Of a stretch of 64,000 nucleotides of DNA, positions 24,601-51,692 are shown piece after piece. The stretch comes from Tubulanus polymorphus. Its lineage: Eukaryota; Nemertea; Palaeonemertea; Tubulaniformes; Tubulanidae. The translations under genes were made by a program, and so were the position numbers. The notes beneath the pieces were generated by a model. It was given only the letters and a program-made list of their open reading frames with translations, did no database searches and had not been told where the DNA came from. Position 1 is the first letter of the stretch. Every line of letters starts with the position of its first letter. The stretch spans positions 7,569,001 through 7,633,000 of the forward strand of contig NC_134025.1 of NCBI RefSeq assembly GCF_964204645.1, read 5' to 3'.

Positions 24601-27600
24601 AACAATTTCTGCATGAGATAAATCCACTAAGAAGAAGACAGTTACCTGATTAGAATGAGTCACAATGAGAGTTCGCTGTTCCGGGAAGTTGTGGTACAGA
24701 TTGGATATGATCTGAACTGCTACATCTGTCTTACCCGTACCCGGTGGACCAACTACCATAGTCAATCCGGGCTGCATACCAGCTCGAATCGCTTCAACTT
24801 GTGTAGCCGTAAAGAGCACCGAATTCCTTACAATTCAAACAAATATCAAACTCAATCAATCAAGAAAATACAAGATTAAAAGATGAACTATTTTTTGAGA
24901 AGGATGAAAACTTACTTTTTCGCTTGGTTATACGGGTACGGTCCTCTGTTTGCAGCTACGTGTGGTTCGACAGTTATCGTGTCATTTTCTGTATTTACAG
25001 GATTATCATCTTCATCTAGTTTCCGTTTGTTACTAGAAACTGGGAAATGCAACCTGACATAAAGCAATAGATATCATTATATAAGATTTTATTGCAAATC
25101 TTTATGCAAATTTCTCAGCAAATTCAAAGAATACGCGAATACCTGAATGGAGGTTTCAGTTTTTCAACATCTTCTGTTGATGATTTTACTTTGTACTGAG
25201 GAAAACATGATTTCAAATGATCATAGCTGAGGAATGTATCATTCCAATCTAAACTAGCTATTTGGTTGTCCATCCTACAAAATATGTACTTCACTTGTGT
25301 AAATACTATTATCAGGGTTTAATTCAAATCAAATCCTGGCAAAAAGACTACGGTTCATACTTTGAATAATGAGCAGCACCAGGGTCGCCATAGCCTAGGA
25401 TGATATCGTGAAGCCAATCTGGGACGACGCAATCAGTGTTCATCAGTTCGCGAATAGTTTCCAACACCGCCTTGAAATTGTTCTCTTTCGGTTTCCTTCT
25501 CAACATGATGTTGAATGTTTCATAAACATCCTGAGAATATTGAAGGTAAATTTAGAAAATCAATTATCTAGACTGGAAGGAAACTAATTATAATCATGAA
25601 TGATTATAATTGTGATCAATATGATTATATCATTATTATTATTATCATCATTATCATTATTGATATAATTACTATCACTATTAATTATTACTATTACATG
25701 CACAGCGTCCAGTGCCTTTATTCTAGGTACAGCCAGCTGGCTAGCACTGGATCATTCATAACCATAGTGCACTTAAACGTATACATATTACATTGTATTA
25801 TGAAAAGGGGTTCCGGTTACTGTAACCTACCTCCTCCCCAGTCGTCGTCTTTTCCATATCAATCTGATATTGATTCGGATCCAACCACACGCGATACGTT
25901 CTAGTTGAACCTTTTAATTCTGGCTTCGGATCTGGACCTAAAACCAATGACAACAGGTGAAAAAATTGAGCGATGAAAATTTAGACGAACAATCATCTAA
26001 CAGTCGAAAAATACCTTCTTCGATAACTTTGCCTTCTTCATCGAGCATTCCCTCAATTTCACAGCCACGCACGTAAGTCAGACCGACCTGAGGCACGAAT
26101 GATTCTCGAAAACTAAACCGAGTTCCGAATGGCGCCGGTGACCTGACTGTTATCACGAAAGCGACATCATGTTTCCGTAAAGCTGCAAGTTAGAAGTAGA
26201 CAGTAAAATCGAGTATAGAATTCGAATTACTGACGTCATTGTTATTTCTCCAGATCCTTTGATACGATGACTCGAATATAGACTTACATTCCCATTCACG
26301 TTTAATCTCGGGTCGCACGCTGAGAGTTAACACTATATCAGCGCGTACACGAGCAGGATGATTCTCTCCTATACGCGGTTTTGCTACCTCGACCACACTG
26401 AATGACGTTATTGGCTGAGCCATACGAGCCCAACCACCGAATATAGTAGAACCATCTTCACTACACCTATCGAAACACCAAGTAAAGATGACTATTTGGT
26501 ATGTACACATGTATCATGCAGATGCATAAAACTGAGGTTCATAGATTTCATTACTGTTAAAAGTCTTACCACGGTTTCATGCGCCTAACAGCATCCTCCA
26601 CATCTTGGCGAATCTCATCTGTAAAATCATGCGCAAAGTTAAATCCATACGTCATAATGAGAAATAGGGGTATAAGCTTATGGGTAATCACTTGTCACTT
26701 ACAAGTCGATTCAAGACGAAACAGATTGAAATTTCTGAGCAAATAATCATGTAATGTCAAGAACTGTAGGTTTAATTTAGGCAATGCTAAACAAGTGTCG
26801 CCGGAGAAATATTGCATCGGAACAATATTTTCATCCCAGATAATCTTCTCTGTCGGATAGAGCGGCATTTCATTCAATGTCTGCAACTGAGACGGTCTTC
26901 GTTCATGGAGAGATACCTACAATTTATATTGAAATAACGATTGATGAAATCAATCTAGTATGTGTAATATGCATTATCATGTAATTCTTGGCACAAATAT
27001 ACACGACTTACAAGTAAAGCCATTAGGTAATCAGAACTGTATATTTCTTCTATCTTATCAGCACCTTCATCGGGCTCAGGAACCAATCTTAGAAATGCAG
27101 CTATCTTATGCAGCTGATTATTACTGCAAAATAAGGTTCCGTTGGTTATTTAAAACTCTGTAGAGGTGATAGCCTCTCAATTGAAAAATCGATGTTAGTA
27201 TAATTCGTATCTACCTGAGATTCCTGAAATGCTTCAGTAAACTTTCTCTTGTGTCAATGCTCGCGACATTTGATAGCGCAAACTTTCGTAAATCAGGGAA
27301 GTATTTGAAAGCACCTTTCTACAATGGCAGTATATGGCATAGGATTAAAATCATATTTACGATTCATATGAGAATTTTAAATCTGTGTTAGCAGATTTCC
27401 ACATTATTAGTTCAATACTATGAGATTCTCATCAGCACAAATGAGAATAATCAAAAATATACCTGAAGTTTTGTTATTTGGTTGTAATGCAAATCAGTCA
27501 TTTCACTGTCAGTCAAAGCCTTTCCTGACTGATCATTGATTTCAAATCCGGCATAAAATTTCAACATGTCCAACAACTGAAAAACAACAGTTAAAGACAT

Positions 27601-29937
27601 GATTTTTGAATAAATACAGTGAACACTTGTACTATCAAACTAACAAATCAGATATCATTTTCCTCCTCAATCTAACTCGAGACTGGTAACCAAATTATCA
27701 TAAGCCTGGAATCGGACCAGTTTTATTTACAAAAGATTATTGAATAACAGAACGTGACTTACCTGTCCAAATAGTTTGCCTTCAGGTCTTTTCATGAGAC
27801 AGGACTGGTAACATTTCACAACTACATGACTGTCATCAAGTAACATGTTGAAGAAACGTCTCGTTGGTAACAAAGCTTCTAAATCAATCAACAGCTCCAG
27901 AAAACGCTCGCAATAATGAATTCTTTCTGGTGATACTTTCCCTGAAAACATTTACATTACATGGCAAAGATAAATAACTGGATATATACTTGGCTGGTTA
28001 TTGAATTAACATCAGAAAGACAAAATATACCTTCTGCAGGTACTGAATCTAAAACCTTGAAGAATTTTTGTAGTAATTCATACAAAGTTGTCCTTTCTTT
28101 CTGCAATTTTTCCAAGGTTTCAGCATCGAGCTTAGCATCTTTTTTCTTTAGCACGTTCCAAAACTTTTTGTACTTCGAATTCTCTTTAAAGATTTCTTCC
28201 CTTCGAGCCTATGAAATTGTTACACACATCGTCGCATTACGATCAGGTAAAAATTGATCCATGTATATGCAAGAATATTTCAAACCAACTTACTGGTAGT
28301 ATATTGATCCATATAGGCAAAGAAACAAGTCTTTGAGCTTGTTCCCTTATCAAATCCACTTCCTGAAAAAGAAAGGTTTTGTTGAGAGAACATTGAGGTA
28401 ATTCTCTACCAAGGGATATGGACATCTGATCAAAATAAAGTCTACATACCAAGCTATTGAAGATATGTATGAGGAATACTAGCAATGCTTTCTGTTCTAA
28501 TATGGAAACCTCTTCTTCGGCAGCTAGACAGAGATCCATCATATGCCAAAAAAATCCTGGAAATTTTCCCGGTCTGTCTTTGAATGGCTGAAAGAAGATA
28601 AAATGTTACTCATTGAAGAAGTGTTTTAATTGATACCAAAGATAAGATTCTAACCTGCCATGCTGGAACCCTTTCTCTGAACTTTTCATTCACCATTGCG
28701 ACTATCGAAAGCACGTGGCCTTTCGTACTCTAATAATGAAGAAAAAGATTGACATCAATGCCAACTATAAAGGAAATCTTGCAAATGATTTAATTCTTTT
28801 AGGTGAATTTTCATACCTTTTCTGAGTTGTAATTAATCCATAAATAGTTCTCGAGATATTGGCTAAAAAATAATTCCCCAAAAAATATTTTTTGAATGAA
28901 TTAGGAATAGCAGAAATCATTGGTTTCGTATGTCGTCAATAAAGTTCAGAAGATATTTACCTGAACTCTAAGAGCATAATCCTTCGAATTGAAAACCTGT
29001 TGATAATAATAAAGTGTGATTTTATGAACTACCGTATGTTTTCTGTAACCTAATTAATCTAGTGCTTAAACTGAAATCACTTTAATAACAATAATGATAG
29101 AATTCTGAAAATGTGTATAGTTCCTGTTTCACTGCAATACAATGTTCACCAGCGCTCAAACACCATAGTATTATTTCCCTGAGCTTTATTTATACCACAG
29201 ACTATGTATCTGTGATATCTACCTCCGCGATAAGAAACATCTTTTTAGCGCTCAGGAGTCATCTATTCTATGGAGGCCTGGTAGGCCTAACTATAAATTG
29301 GTGGAGAGAGGAAGCATAATGCCCAGGGACACTATTGGGTTTGGACCCATGATCTGGCTTCCCAGAGTTCCAGCTCTAACAACTCATCCAAACTACTTCC
29401 AATCACTTGGTACTGATAATTAGCACATTCTACCATGTTTTAACCATATTCAGAAATAATCATCAACGGCACATATATAGGCTTTATAGTCCATAAAGTG
29501 GATTTCAATTTGCACTTTTTACAATCCATCATACTGAGTTTAATGATAAGTTAATTAGCAGATTAAACTGATTTAGGTTAATTTACTTACTTTGTTCCTA
29601 GAATATCCTTCTTGTAAATATCTTCAATAATCTGCACAAATAACATTATCAGATTCGTAAATGAATCATGCTGGCATTTCTGATAGAGCAGAATTATAGT
29701 GGTCCCATTTCTAGACACTTACCTGAGCACTGTACGGTTTTCTTGGAATATTGCTGTGGGGAGCCCAATACTCTTTAGATAGCTGAAAATGTTTAAGATA
29801 CCGGTCACTTATTGATAGAAGATTAAGCAACAAATTGATATTTTGAATCATTGAGCCTTTGAAGTTCTGACCTGTGTGATAATATCAGATTCTATTTGTT
29901 GAACAGTTGGCGCCACCCCTGTGGTTTTGTCCGTCAT
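21649..29937 (-). CDS. AQR: RNA helicase aquarius, intron-binding protein
   Basis: AQR is an SF1 RNA helicase of the spliceosomal intron-binding complex, which links splicing to snoRNP assembly and R-loop resolution. About 34 exons. Approximate blocks: 29872-29937, 29723-29782, 29591-29631, 28961-28996, 28818-28864, 28655-28731, 28453-28588, 28290-28363, 28031-28207, 27764-27943, 27464-27578, 27214-27318, 27014-27123, 26701-26918, 26573-26621, 26291-26466, 26013-26182, 25832-25938, 25360-25530, 25142-25276, 24917-25055, 24647-24826, 24268-24569, 24028-24183, 23803-23941, 23624-23698, 23343-23533, 23095-23266, 22816-22994, 22652-22738, 22459-22571, 22160-22344, 21829-22006, 21649-21745. Helicase motifs: GPPGTGKT (Walker A, about 24740), EESAQ as motif II (about 23680; human EEAAQ), GDHHQLPPV (III), [10 protein letters not shown] (V), VVAMSRAR (VI). 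The tail is acidic and variable, as in other animals. Confidence 0.96.
25610..25690. repeat. ATT/ATC-rich trinucleotide microsatellite in an AQR intron
   Basis: An imperfect run of ATT and ATC triplets lies between two AQR exons. The long poly-Ile reading frame across it is an artefact of the repeat. Confidence 0.85.
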
Positions 29938-31918
29938 ATTGACGCTTAAGCTAAAAATAGAAATACCAAATTAAAACCTAGTCCATCCTTGAGCACCAAA
30001 CTATGTACATGTAGGCCTAGATAAAAACTATGGTACTGGGTAACAAGTCTGAATACCAATCTTAAAAGAGCATTATCCCTATTTCATTAACAAGTTGTTG
30101 TTAATGGGATAGGGGTATCCTCTGCTTAAGTAGGTACAGGTAGAATATGATAGGGTCCATCAAGGCTTCATGTTGTCTTTTGCTTGCTTGGCTTTTTGTT
30201 TGTTGGTAGAAGTCACTCCAGTCAAATTGTTTGGTACACAGAGAGTACTGAGTAGACTGGCAGGTCATTGAATCAAGTGAAGTGTTTGTGAATGTTGGAG
30301 AATTTGGACTCTTCTGGCTAGCGAAAATAACAAATAACAAATCGTTTAAGCTTGGATTGGAAAAAATGTGTCGATTGTTTAAATAAATTAAAATTGAATT
30401 TAGATTGGTTAAAAGAAAAATAGTTTTGTTCGATGTTTCTTTAAAAATACGGGGTCAACTTCATATAAAAGCAAATCAGATGATAAAGTAATTACCGATA
30501 TCCTCCTCTTAAGTTATAATAAGTTGAAATTTAAGAATCAATATCGCAGTATTTTTTCACAAATTGGTTTCGTATTTCCTAACATTTCAACAGTCATACT
30601 ACTAAGTACCGAGAAATGTGAACGTAAACAAAACGCCATCGCCACCCTACGGATATTTCAGATGCCCCGGCGTCATATGGGTGCCGTTGGGTTCGAATCC
30701 GTATGTTTCAACTGAGGTCGGATCCACTAAAATCATCAATTGGTTTCTTCGAAAACTTTCAAATATATTTAATCTAGTCTTCTCGGTTCCTCACTGATAT
30801 ATCAAACTCAAAGATTTAGATTCGCCTAGAATTGATATTAAAATTTATTCAAAATAAATGGTTTAATACAGAGAACATTGCAAATATGATGTTTCTCAGC
30901 AAATAATTTCTGCAAAGGACTGTACACAGTTAGGCACGGAAATGTGAATATAATGAATTATTACATAAGAGACCTTTTAAGAAAAAGACATTTTAAAATT
31001 AGCTGAATCTCAAAAATTTAACAACAAGCAAAACATTGCATGGTTCACTTGCGATTCAATCATAACTTATTACATCGCTACATTTTCTATGCTAATACTT
31101 GGTCGAAATTACTATTACAACATAGAATTGTAAGACATGTCTTGTGAAGCTAAAAGGATTGGAAACATAAGATCACAGCAAGTACTGTAAGGCATCCAAA
31201 AAATCTGGAATGTGAAGGCACATAATATATGTAGGCCTACATGTGATAATACAAGTATGAAGGCATCTTCACGAACAAATATATAAAACATAGTGCAGTT
31301 AAACAATGTGTAGGTTTTTAGAAAGGCTAACAGAAGCCAGTCTAACCTTGCTACAAAAACTTATATAAAATATGTGTGTATGTACATTACAGACAACATA
31401 CTTGAGCAGTGATTGTGACGATTCTACTTTTCTAGGTGATATAATCAGCAGTTTAATATCAACGTTAATATCCCTGGATGATTGATTCCACGAAAAAAGC
31501 ATGAACATGTTTAGGCGCATGCTTTTTCACAATATATACATTGACGATCATACTTGTGGGCTACGAAGTAATTTGCAACAGTCGATGGATAGAAATGTTC
31601 ATTCGACTGGCACTTCTTTTTAAACTATGCATAACACTAAGTAATAAATATTCAATAGATGTGTTATAAACTTAAGTAAGACTGTACATCCTGTATCATT
31701 CTAACTACCCAGTAAGAGATCACAGTTTAGGACAATTACAGTTTTATGTTAAAAAATCTCTGGTATCTCTGATATACGGTTGTTCCTCCCTTAACATCAT
31801 CTATCACAGATCAAAACAACAATCCACTAATGGAATAAATCTGTTCTTCATTGATGGAATGTTTTTCCTCGGACACTACTAACATGCCAATGGTATTTCA
31901 CGGATCCATATGGTATTC
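29938..31918. other. Spacer between AQR start and TTLL5 stop
   Basis: No exon that I can support on either strand. The left part should hold the AQR promoter and 5' UTR, and the right part the TTLL5 3' UTR. A short tRNA-like fold is possible at about 30646-30701, where TACGGAT pairs with ATCCGTA around a T-arm word GGTTCGAATCC. It is too short for a normal tRNA. Confidence 0.45.
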
Positions 31919-44475
<12,557 letters not shown>

Positions 44476-46440
44476 TATGTAGGCTTATATAAACCTTTTA
44501 CTAATTCAGGAAACCGAATGCTTGCCACCAATAGAAAACGGGTCCATCTGTCTGTCCTGATTTTCAGACGTTCACTGAACAAAAAGTCACAATGATGGTG
44601 ACATTTGTACAAATTTTCAGCCACTCCTCGGGTACCCTGACCTTAACTAGAACAGATAAGACACACAAAATTAAAATGGTAGCACCTAAGCCATTCGATG
44701 ATCGTGGAGGCTGTAAAATCCTTCAGACTGTCAAATCAAATTTTAAGTTCATATCAATCGCCATCAATGAAAATGATGACTCGTTTGATAATTTTTGGAT
44801 TTGGAAGCCTAAAAATCGAGCTCAAATTTCATTGAAAATAAACTGATTTTCGCTACAAATAACCTAGTTTTCAGTAATGTCATCTCGTATTGCCGGTATC
44901 CCATTAACCAAATAGACCAAGTTACCGCCATATAGCCCTACAGGGTGGATCCAGGGCCCTATCTCAAGAGGGTTCCGAATTATATAAGAGTACTCACTAT
45001 TATGGGGAGGGCACTTTCTATGTCAAATCACAGCAAAAAAGGCACTTAACATCAAACTTGTGATTTTCAGGGGCACTTACGACGCCAAATCATACCAAAC
45101 ACGGGCACTTTTAGGCCTATGTCAAATCCATGGATTTAGGGGCATCTACAAGGGGCATAGGCTCAACGGTATTCCAGAACCCTTGGAACCCCCCTGGATC
45201 GGCCCCTGCCCTAGGGCTAATTTAAATTATGCTGCATTGCCATCTACTTTCACATCCGAAAAATAAGAAAAAGTACCCTAAAATTAACTACAACTAGGCA
45301 AATTAAGTATAGTATCGGATATTTGTCACATTATGGGAGCGAATTTTTCGATACTAAAGTCAATACTGAAAAGTAGCACCACAAATTGCTATTTTCCTGG
45401 ACTTTGCTTGATTATTCTTCAATCGCCAGGAAAATTCACTTTTTTTCGAAAAAAATTTTCTTGACCGATTGTCAGAAAAATTTGCTATTTTTGTAGAATC
45501 GCTATTTTTGATTTATTGGTTTAACTCTCTTTTCATCACAATGTCAAGAAAATTCGCTATTTGTATGTCTGTTGTCATTGATAAATTGGCACCAACATTG
45601 TAAAATAAGGAAACTCCATATATTCGATACAATATTAACTAGGCCCCTATAAATACCGGTACTATCGTATATCTGAAATTCTAAAATATTCATTCAAAAT
45701 AAATATAGCGAAAATTCTAAATATCGCTAGGGCCTACTTTTCAGCTGCACCAAAATGCCTACAGTCCCAATTTGACTTAAATGTAGCATCTAGCCCCCAA
45801 AGCTGATTGTAGGGGAACAAGCACATCTTCTGAACTACACTGCACTGGATGCAGACTGACTGCTGGTAGACTAAAATTGATTAGGCCTATATGCAGTGCA
45901 GTAGCGACATTAGCGTAAACGTTAAGCCTATACATCAGTCTTGGAGACAGGGACTGCTGGATCTATGTTCACCCAGTCCTGAGAATGGCCGGTTCGCGGA
46001 GCTCCGTGGCGTATACTGCCTATGGCTATACTAAAGAGCTCGCGTGGGGTCGCATTAGCGATATACCACTGACACTAAGGTTCTCAGTGAAGATCTATGA
46101 ATATTTGTTTCACTCAGAAGTGGAAATATAATACATTTTCGGGAGTCGAACCTTCCACTAGTTCACACAGACACTGACAGCAGAGTACATTTTGTAACCA
46201 ACCAACAACAATAACGAAAATTGTGTTGAGTAGGCTCCGTGGATATCTAGCTTTGCCAAACACAGCCAAACATTAAATTTGATAGGAAGAAAAATTACAA
46301 TATCAACGATAGCTGCAATCATATTCAGCAGCTTTTACGGAAAATCGAATAATATTTGAAACATTTTACCGTGGTTGTTGCCACAACTAGAGCACTGGCC
46401 AATTTACTTCCGGGTTGCGCTCTAGTCACATGATAACAAA
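44476..46440. other. Divergent promoter region of TTLL5 and PAAF1
   Basis: About 2 kb between the two start codons, with no supported exon. It contains one MITE copy (44941-45208). Sequence around 45300-45740 repeats words such as GAAAATTCGCTATTT and has CTGAAAAGTAG and CTACTTTTCAG at its two ends, which may mark another decayed element. The PAAF1-proximal 250 bp is likely promoter. Confidence 0.5.
44941..45208. mobile_element. MITE copy 2, same family as 18802-19025
   Basis: Left end CAGGGTGGATCCAGGG, right end CTGGATCGGCCCCTG, flanked by CCCTA on both sides (44936-44940 and 45209-45213), a 5-bp duplication. About 268 bp, non-coding. The interior has a repeated GGGGCAC(T)T word. The ends are somewhat diverged from copy 1. 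Confidence 0.75.
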
Positions 46441-49400
46441 ATGGCGGCGGGGCATTTGATTTTGCAAAGTGACTGGGATTCTGTATTACGGTCTGTAATA
46501 TGAATCGATCTTTGGCAACATTGAAAGAGGAACCTCAATATTTTCAATTCTATCTCGGACTGACTTTGGAGGCCTACATCAGAAGTACTGATTACTGATG
46601 CACAACAAAATTCCTACCACAAGAAAATCAATAATTTTCAATACAAATCAAAATGTCAAGATACAATACTTGTATTTTCAATTTTGGATTGTCATCCTGA
46701 ATTATCCCTGCATATTTATTCAGATTTGTTTGATGATAATTTTGGATCCCATTTACCGCTTCTCGTGATGGATTTGATTTTATCTAGCTAATTTGGATGG
46801 GTTTATGTGAAAAAATATTAGATCATGAAACTACCCCACAAGCAGGTTACTGACAATGATTTACTAGGTTAGAGTAGTGGATGAAATTTAAACTCCATGA
46901 TTAAGTTGGAGTAATGAAATGCCTTTAGAATGCCTTTACGGATGCCCATGGCCATGAAGTCAGAGAACGTAGTTATTTATGGCATGTAGGCCTGAGGTCA
47001 GGTTCAACTTACATTTGTTGTTTCTATCTTTCAGAGAAAACAATGGAGCTGTGTGGATTACTTTCAAAAAGCCAGGTCAGAAGTGAATAATGTGCCAAAA
47101 ACATTCATAGAAATAATGACTGACTTGTCTTATCAAATTTCAGATTCCAAGAGCGTGTATGGTGACTTGAAATCACATGGTATTTCAACCAATAATCAAC
47201 CATATGTAACTGCCAGTGACAATTTTCAAGTTGTAGACCTTGGCTCGGTGAGTGAAGTGTAAAAGAAAGCATTTTCGAAATCCAGTGTTTTGTCATTAAA
47301 ATACTTTCCAAACTTCATGAATTTGAATGAGATTATTTCTTTGACCTTTCAGAAATCCATCACACTAAAATATGATAGTGAGGCAGAAAGTTGTCAATGT
47401 AAATTCCAAGGACCAGTTGTTACATTTTCCTCATTGCATGCGAAGAACAAAGCAGTAAGTATTACTTCTCATGTTATAGTTTTTTTCTTGTTAAGATCAT
47501 ACTTTTATTGAGGTTGAATGGTTTTGGAAAGGACAAAATTCTAAGCCTTTGCAAAAAACATCTAATTTGTAGGTACAGTGCTTAGATGTAACTAGTGGTG
47601 GATTGGCAGTTTCTTGTGACACTGAAGGCAAACTACTTGTTTGGGAGACTAGCTCTGGAGAAATAAGGGTACTTCAAAATCTTTTGTTGATGACCTCGGA
47701 TTTCCGAGATTCATGATACCAGTGTAAAGTGCCTGTAATGAACAACTTGTCTTCTGTAGAGAAAACTTGAAGGTCATATAGCGGATGTTTACACCTGTCG
47801 TTTCTTTCCATCTGGAATCGTTATACTCAGTGGTGGAGCAGATATGATGCTTAAGATATGGTGCGCACAAACTGGAAAGTGTGCAGCGACTTTATCAGGT
47901 CACAAGCAAGGTACCAGAGATTCATATACACATATTGCTATTCAATGTAGATTAAAAAAACCTACGATAAACATAAAATATGTGATCTACATAATTTGAT
48001 ATGTTTGAAACCTAAGACGCCTTGATTAAAGATCCTGACTTCTCCATCCAACTAGACAAAAATCTGTACAACTTATCAGTTTTGCTTTTGTTCATTGGTG
48101 TAATGAATCATAGGAATTCTAGTTAATCCAAATTATAAACCGGTTATGCTGTGAATGTAGATTAGTTTCTGTATGTGTTTCATCTATTAACTGTAGCAAT
48201 AACAGATACTGCTATCATTGAAAAGGGAAGAAATGTAATCTCATGTTCGAAAGATGGTACTGCCAAACTTTGGGATTGTGGAACACAGAGTTGCATTACG
48301 ACATTTGAATGTTCATCTGGAGTGATTACTTCAAGTGCTTTGAAAGCACCAAATTCTGTTGTGGATCTTGGAACGTTGAGTCATCAGCCAAGTATGTAGG
48401 ATAAAGACTTTATTTCTTACACCTAGAGTATATCACAGAAATGTTTGTTAGTGTCATGTTACATGTAACCCTACCAATTCTCATTTCTCATTGAATTTAC
48501 ATGTCACCTTACTGTTTGTCATTTCTCATTGAAATTTCCTTAGTGATTGGGTTTCTTCCAAATCTCAAAGTTGGTCATTGTTTAAATGTCAGGACACGAA
48601 AATGATCCGCTCTTAGGTAAATGTGGAAATGTCACATATTTATTTTTGTCAAAATTTCAGATGACAGGGAAATGTTAACAGAAGGAAAGTTACTTCTCAT
48701 TACCACAGAAAATGGATCCTTGCAAGGCTATGGCGTCCAAACACGCTCCAAGGTAAAAATCTTAGATTTCAAAACCAATATAACTAGTTTTTGATGGTTG
48801 TAATATGATGTGCTTGAGTGATCAGTCAACTTGTCTAACTTAGACAAACTAGGACCGACAAAACTTGTCCTAGGTAAGCAAAGTCCGTGTAGGAAATTAC
48901 ATAAGGGAGTCGGAAAAATGATTCAGTTTTTGTCCGATTTATTAAAAAGTTCAAGTTGGCCATGTTCGGGTAAGGCGAGGTATAATGTATAATATCATGG
49001 AAGTAGCCCTGTGAAATGTTGCTAGTGAGTATAAATTGTTGATTGTTTCAAGCTCTTATTCATTAATAGAAAATGGTGATTACCAGTATTTATTGTATTT
49101 AGGTATTCGATGTAAGAATAGATGATGCCTTGAACTGTTGCACATTTGTTCGAGATTACGACATGATCGCTGGAACTCAAGATGGAAGAATAGTTGCCTA
49201 TGATATTCGAAACATGAGGTATTGCTAACTCCATTCACTGTGATGTATACTGGTACATAAAAAAACTACCATGAGAAGGAGTCAGTTTTATATTTTGCAA
49301 ATACCATTCTCGCCATTTGAACACATGAATTGTACCACATCTTCGAACCCCTATCTAAATATATGCTAAAATTGATATATTCAGTATCACTGCCAATCAA

Positions 49401-50084
49401 CAGTGGCGGATCCAGATCGTCAGTTCCATATTTTCATCAAAGACTGTCTAGAAAACGGAGTGCCCTGATCATTGTCTAAACACCTGAAATGTTTGTTGAT
49501 TAGTATCAAGATACCTGTTAAGTTTATCTTGGGAAAGACCCTAAATAGTTTTGAAATCGCCTCCACAGCTTACGTGGCATATGTGGCCGTCTGGAGTTGT
49601 ATTATTTTTATGAAGTGCCCCTCAAAACCAAAAAGGCTGCCTAGACTTGGGGCTGGATCCGCCCCTGATAAAAAAGCTAGACTAATTTATCAGTTTTAGC
49701 TCTTGAAAAAATTTCCACATGTGAATTATAATGAATGGAGTTTACCTATGTTTCAGTCATCAGCTATGTTCCGTACTGTTGGGTAGAGGGCCTGTGCTTT
49801 CATCTCTTAATACAAGTCAAGGATTATTCATCACATCAGGTAAATCAATTCGGGTACAGGAATATTACGTCGTTCCGAATACTGTATGCAAAATAAATGT
49901 ACCTTTTCCATTGTGCTTTGTAGGAGATGGGTCTGTGACGTGTTTGGATAGTCAATATAACTCCGTTTTGGATTTAACCGGCTCCGATTGTGAACCGATT
50001 TACAAGCTTGTTTTTAGCGGTACACATTATTACACAGCCTGTCGTGATGGTTGCATCAGAAAGTATGCAATGCAAAATTCTTGA
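46441..50084 (+). CDS. PAAF1: Proteasomal ATPase-associated factor 1 (WD40)
   Basis: PAAF1 is a WD-repeat chaperone that binds the Rpt ATPases of the 19S proteasome and guides base assembly. Exons: 46441-46490, 47035-47075, 47144-47247, 47353-47454, 47573-47668, 47760-47910, 48197-48391, 48661-48752, 49103-49218, 49757-49839, 49924-50084. They join in phase to 396 residues; the human protein has 392. The start MAAGHLILQSDWDSVLR matches the family. WD repeats are visible as GHIADVYTCRFFPSGIVILS, EKGRNVISCSKDGTAKLWDC, FVRDYDMIAGTQDGRIVAYD and, at the end, LTGSDCEPIYKL followed by YTACRDGCIRKYAMQ. The first donor is GTCTGT, a weak but usable GT. A MITE copy lies in the intron between 49218 and 49757. 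Confidence 0.96.
49401..49666. mobile_element. MITE copy 3, same family, in a PAAF1 intron
   Basis: Left end CAGTGGCGGATCCAGA, right end GCTGGATCCGCCCCTG, about 266 bp. Flanks ATCAA and ATAAA could be a decayed 5-bp duplication. No transposase is present. The plus-strand reading frame here is inside the element and should not be called a gene. Confidence 0.75.

Positions 50085-51692
<1,608 letters not shown>

Noticed and set aside
25596-25904. 102-codon plus-strand frame with a poly-Ile stretch
   Set aside because: Translation of an ATT microsatellite in an AQR intron.
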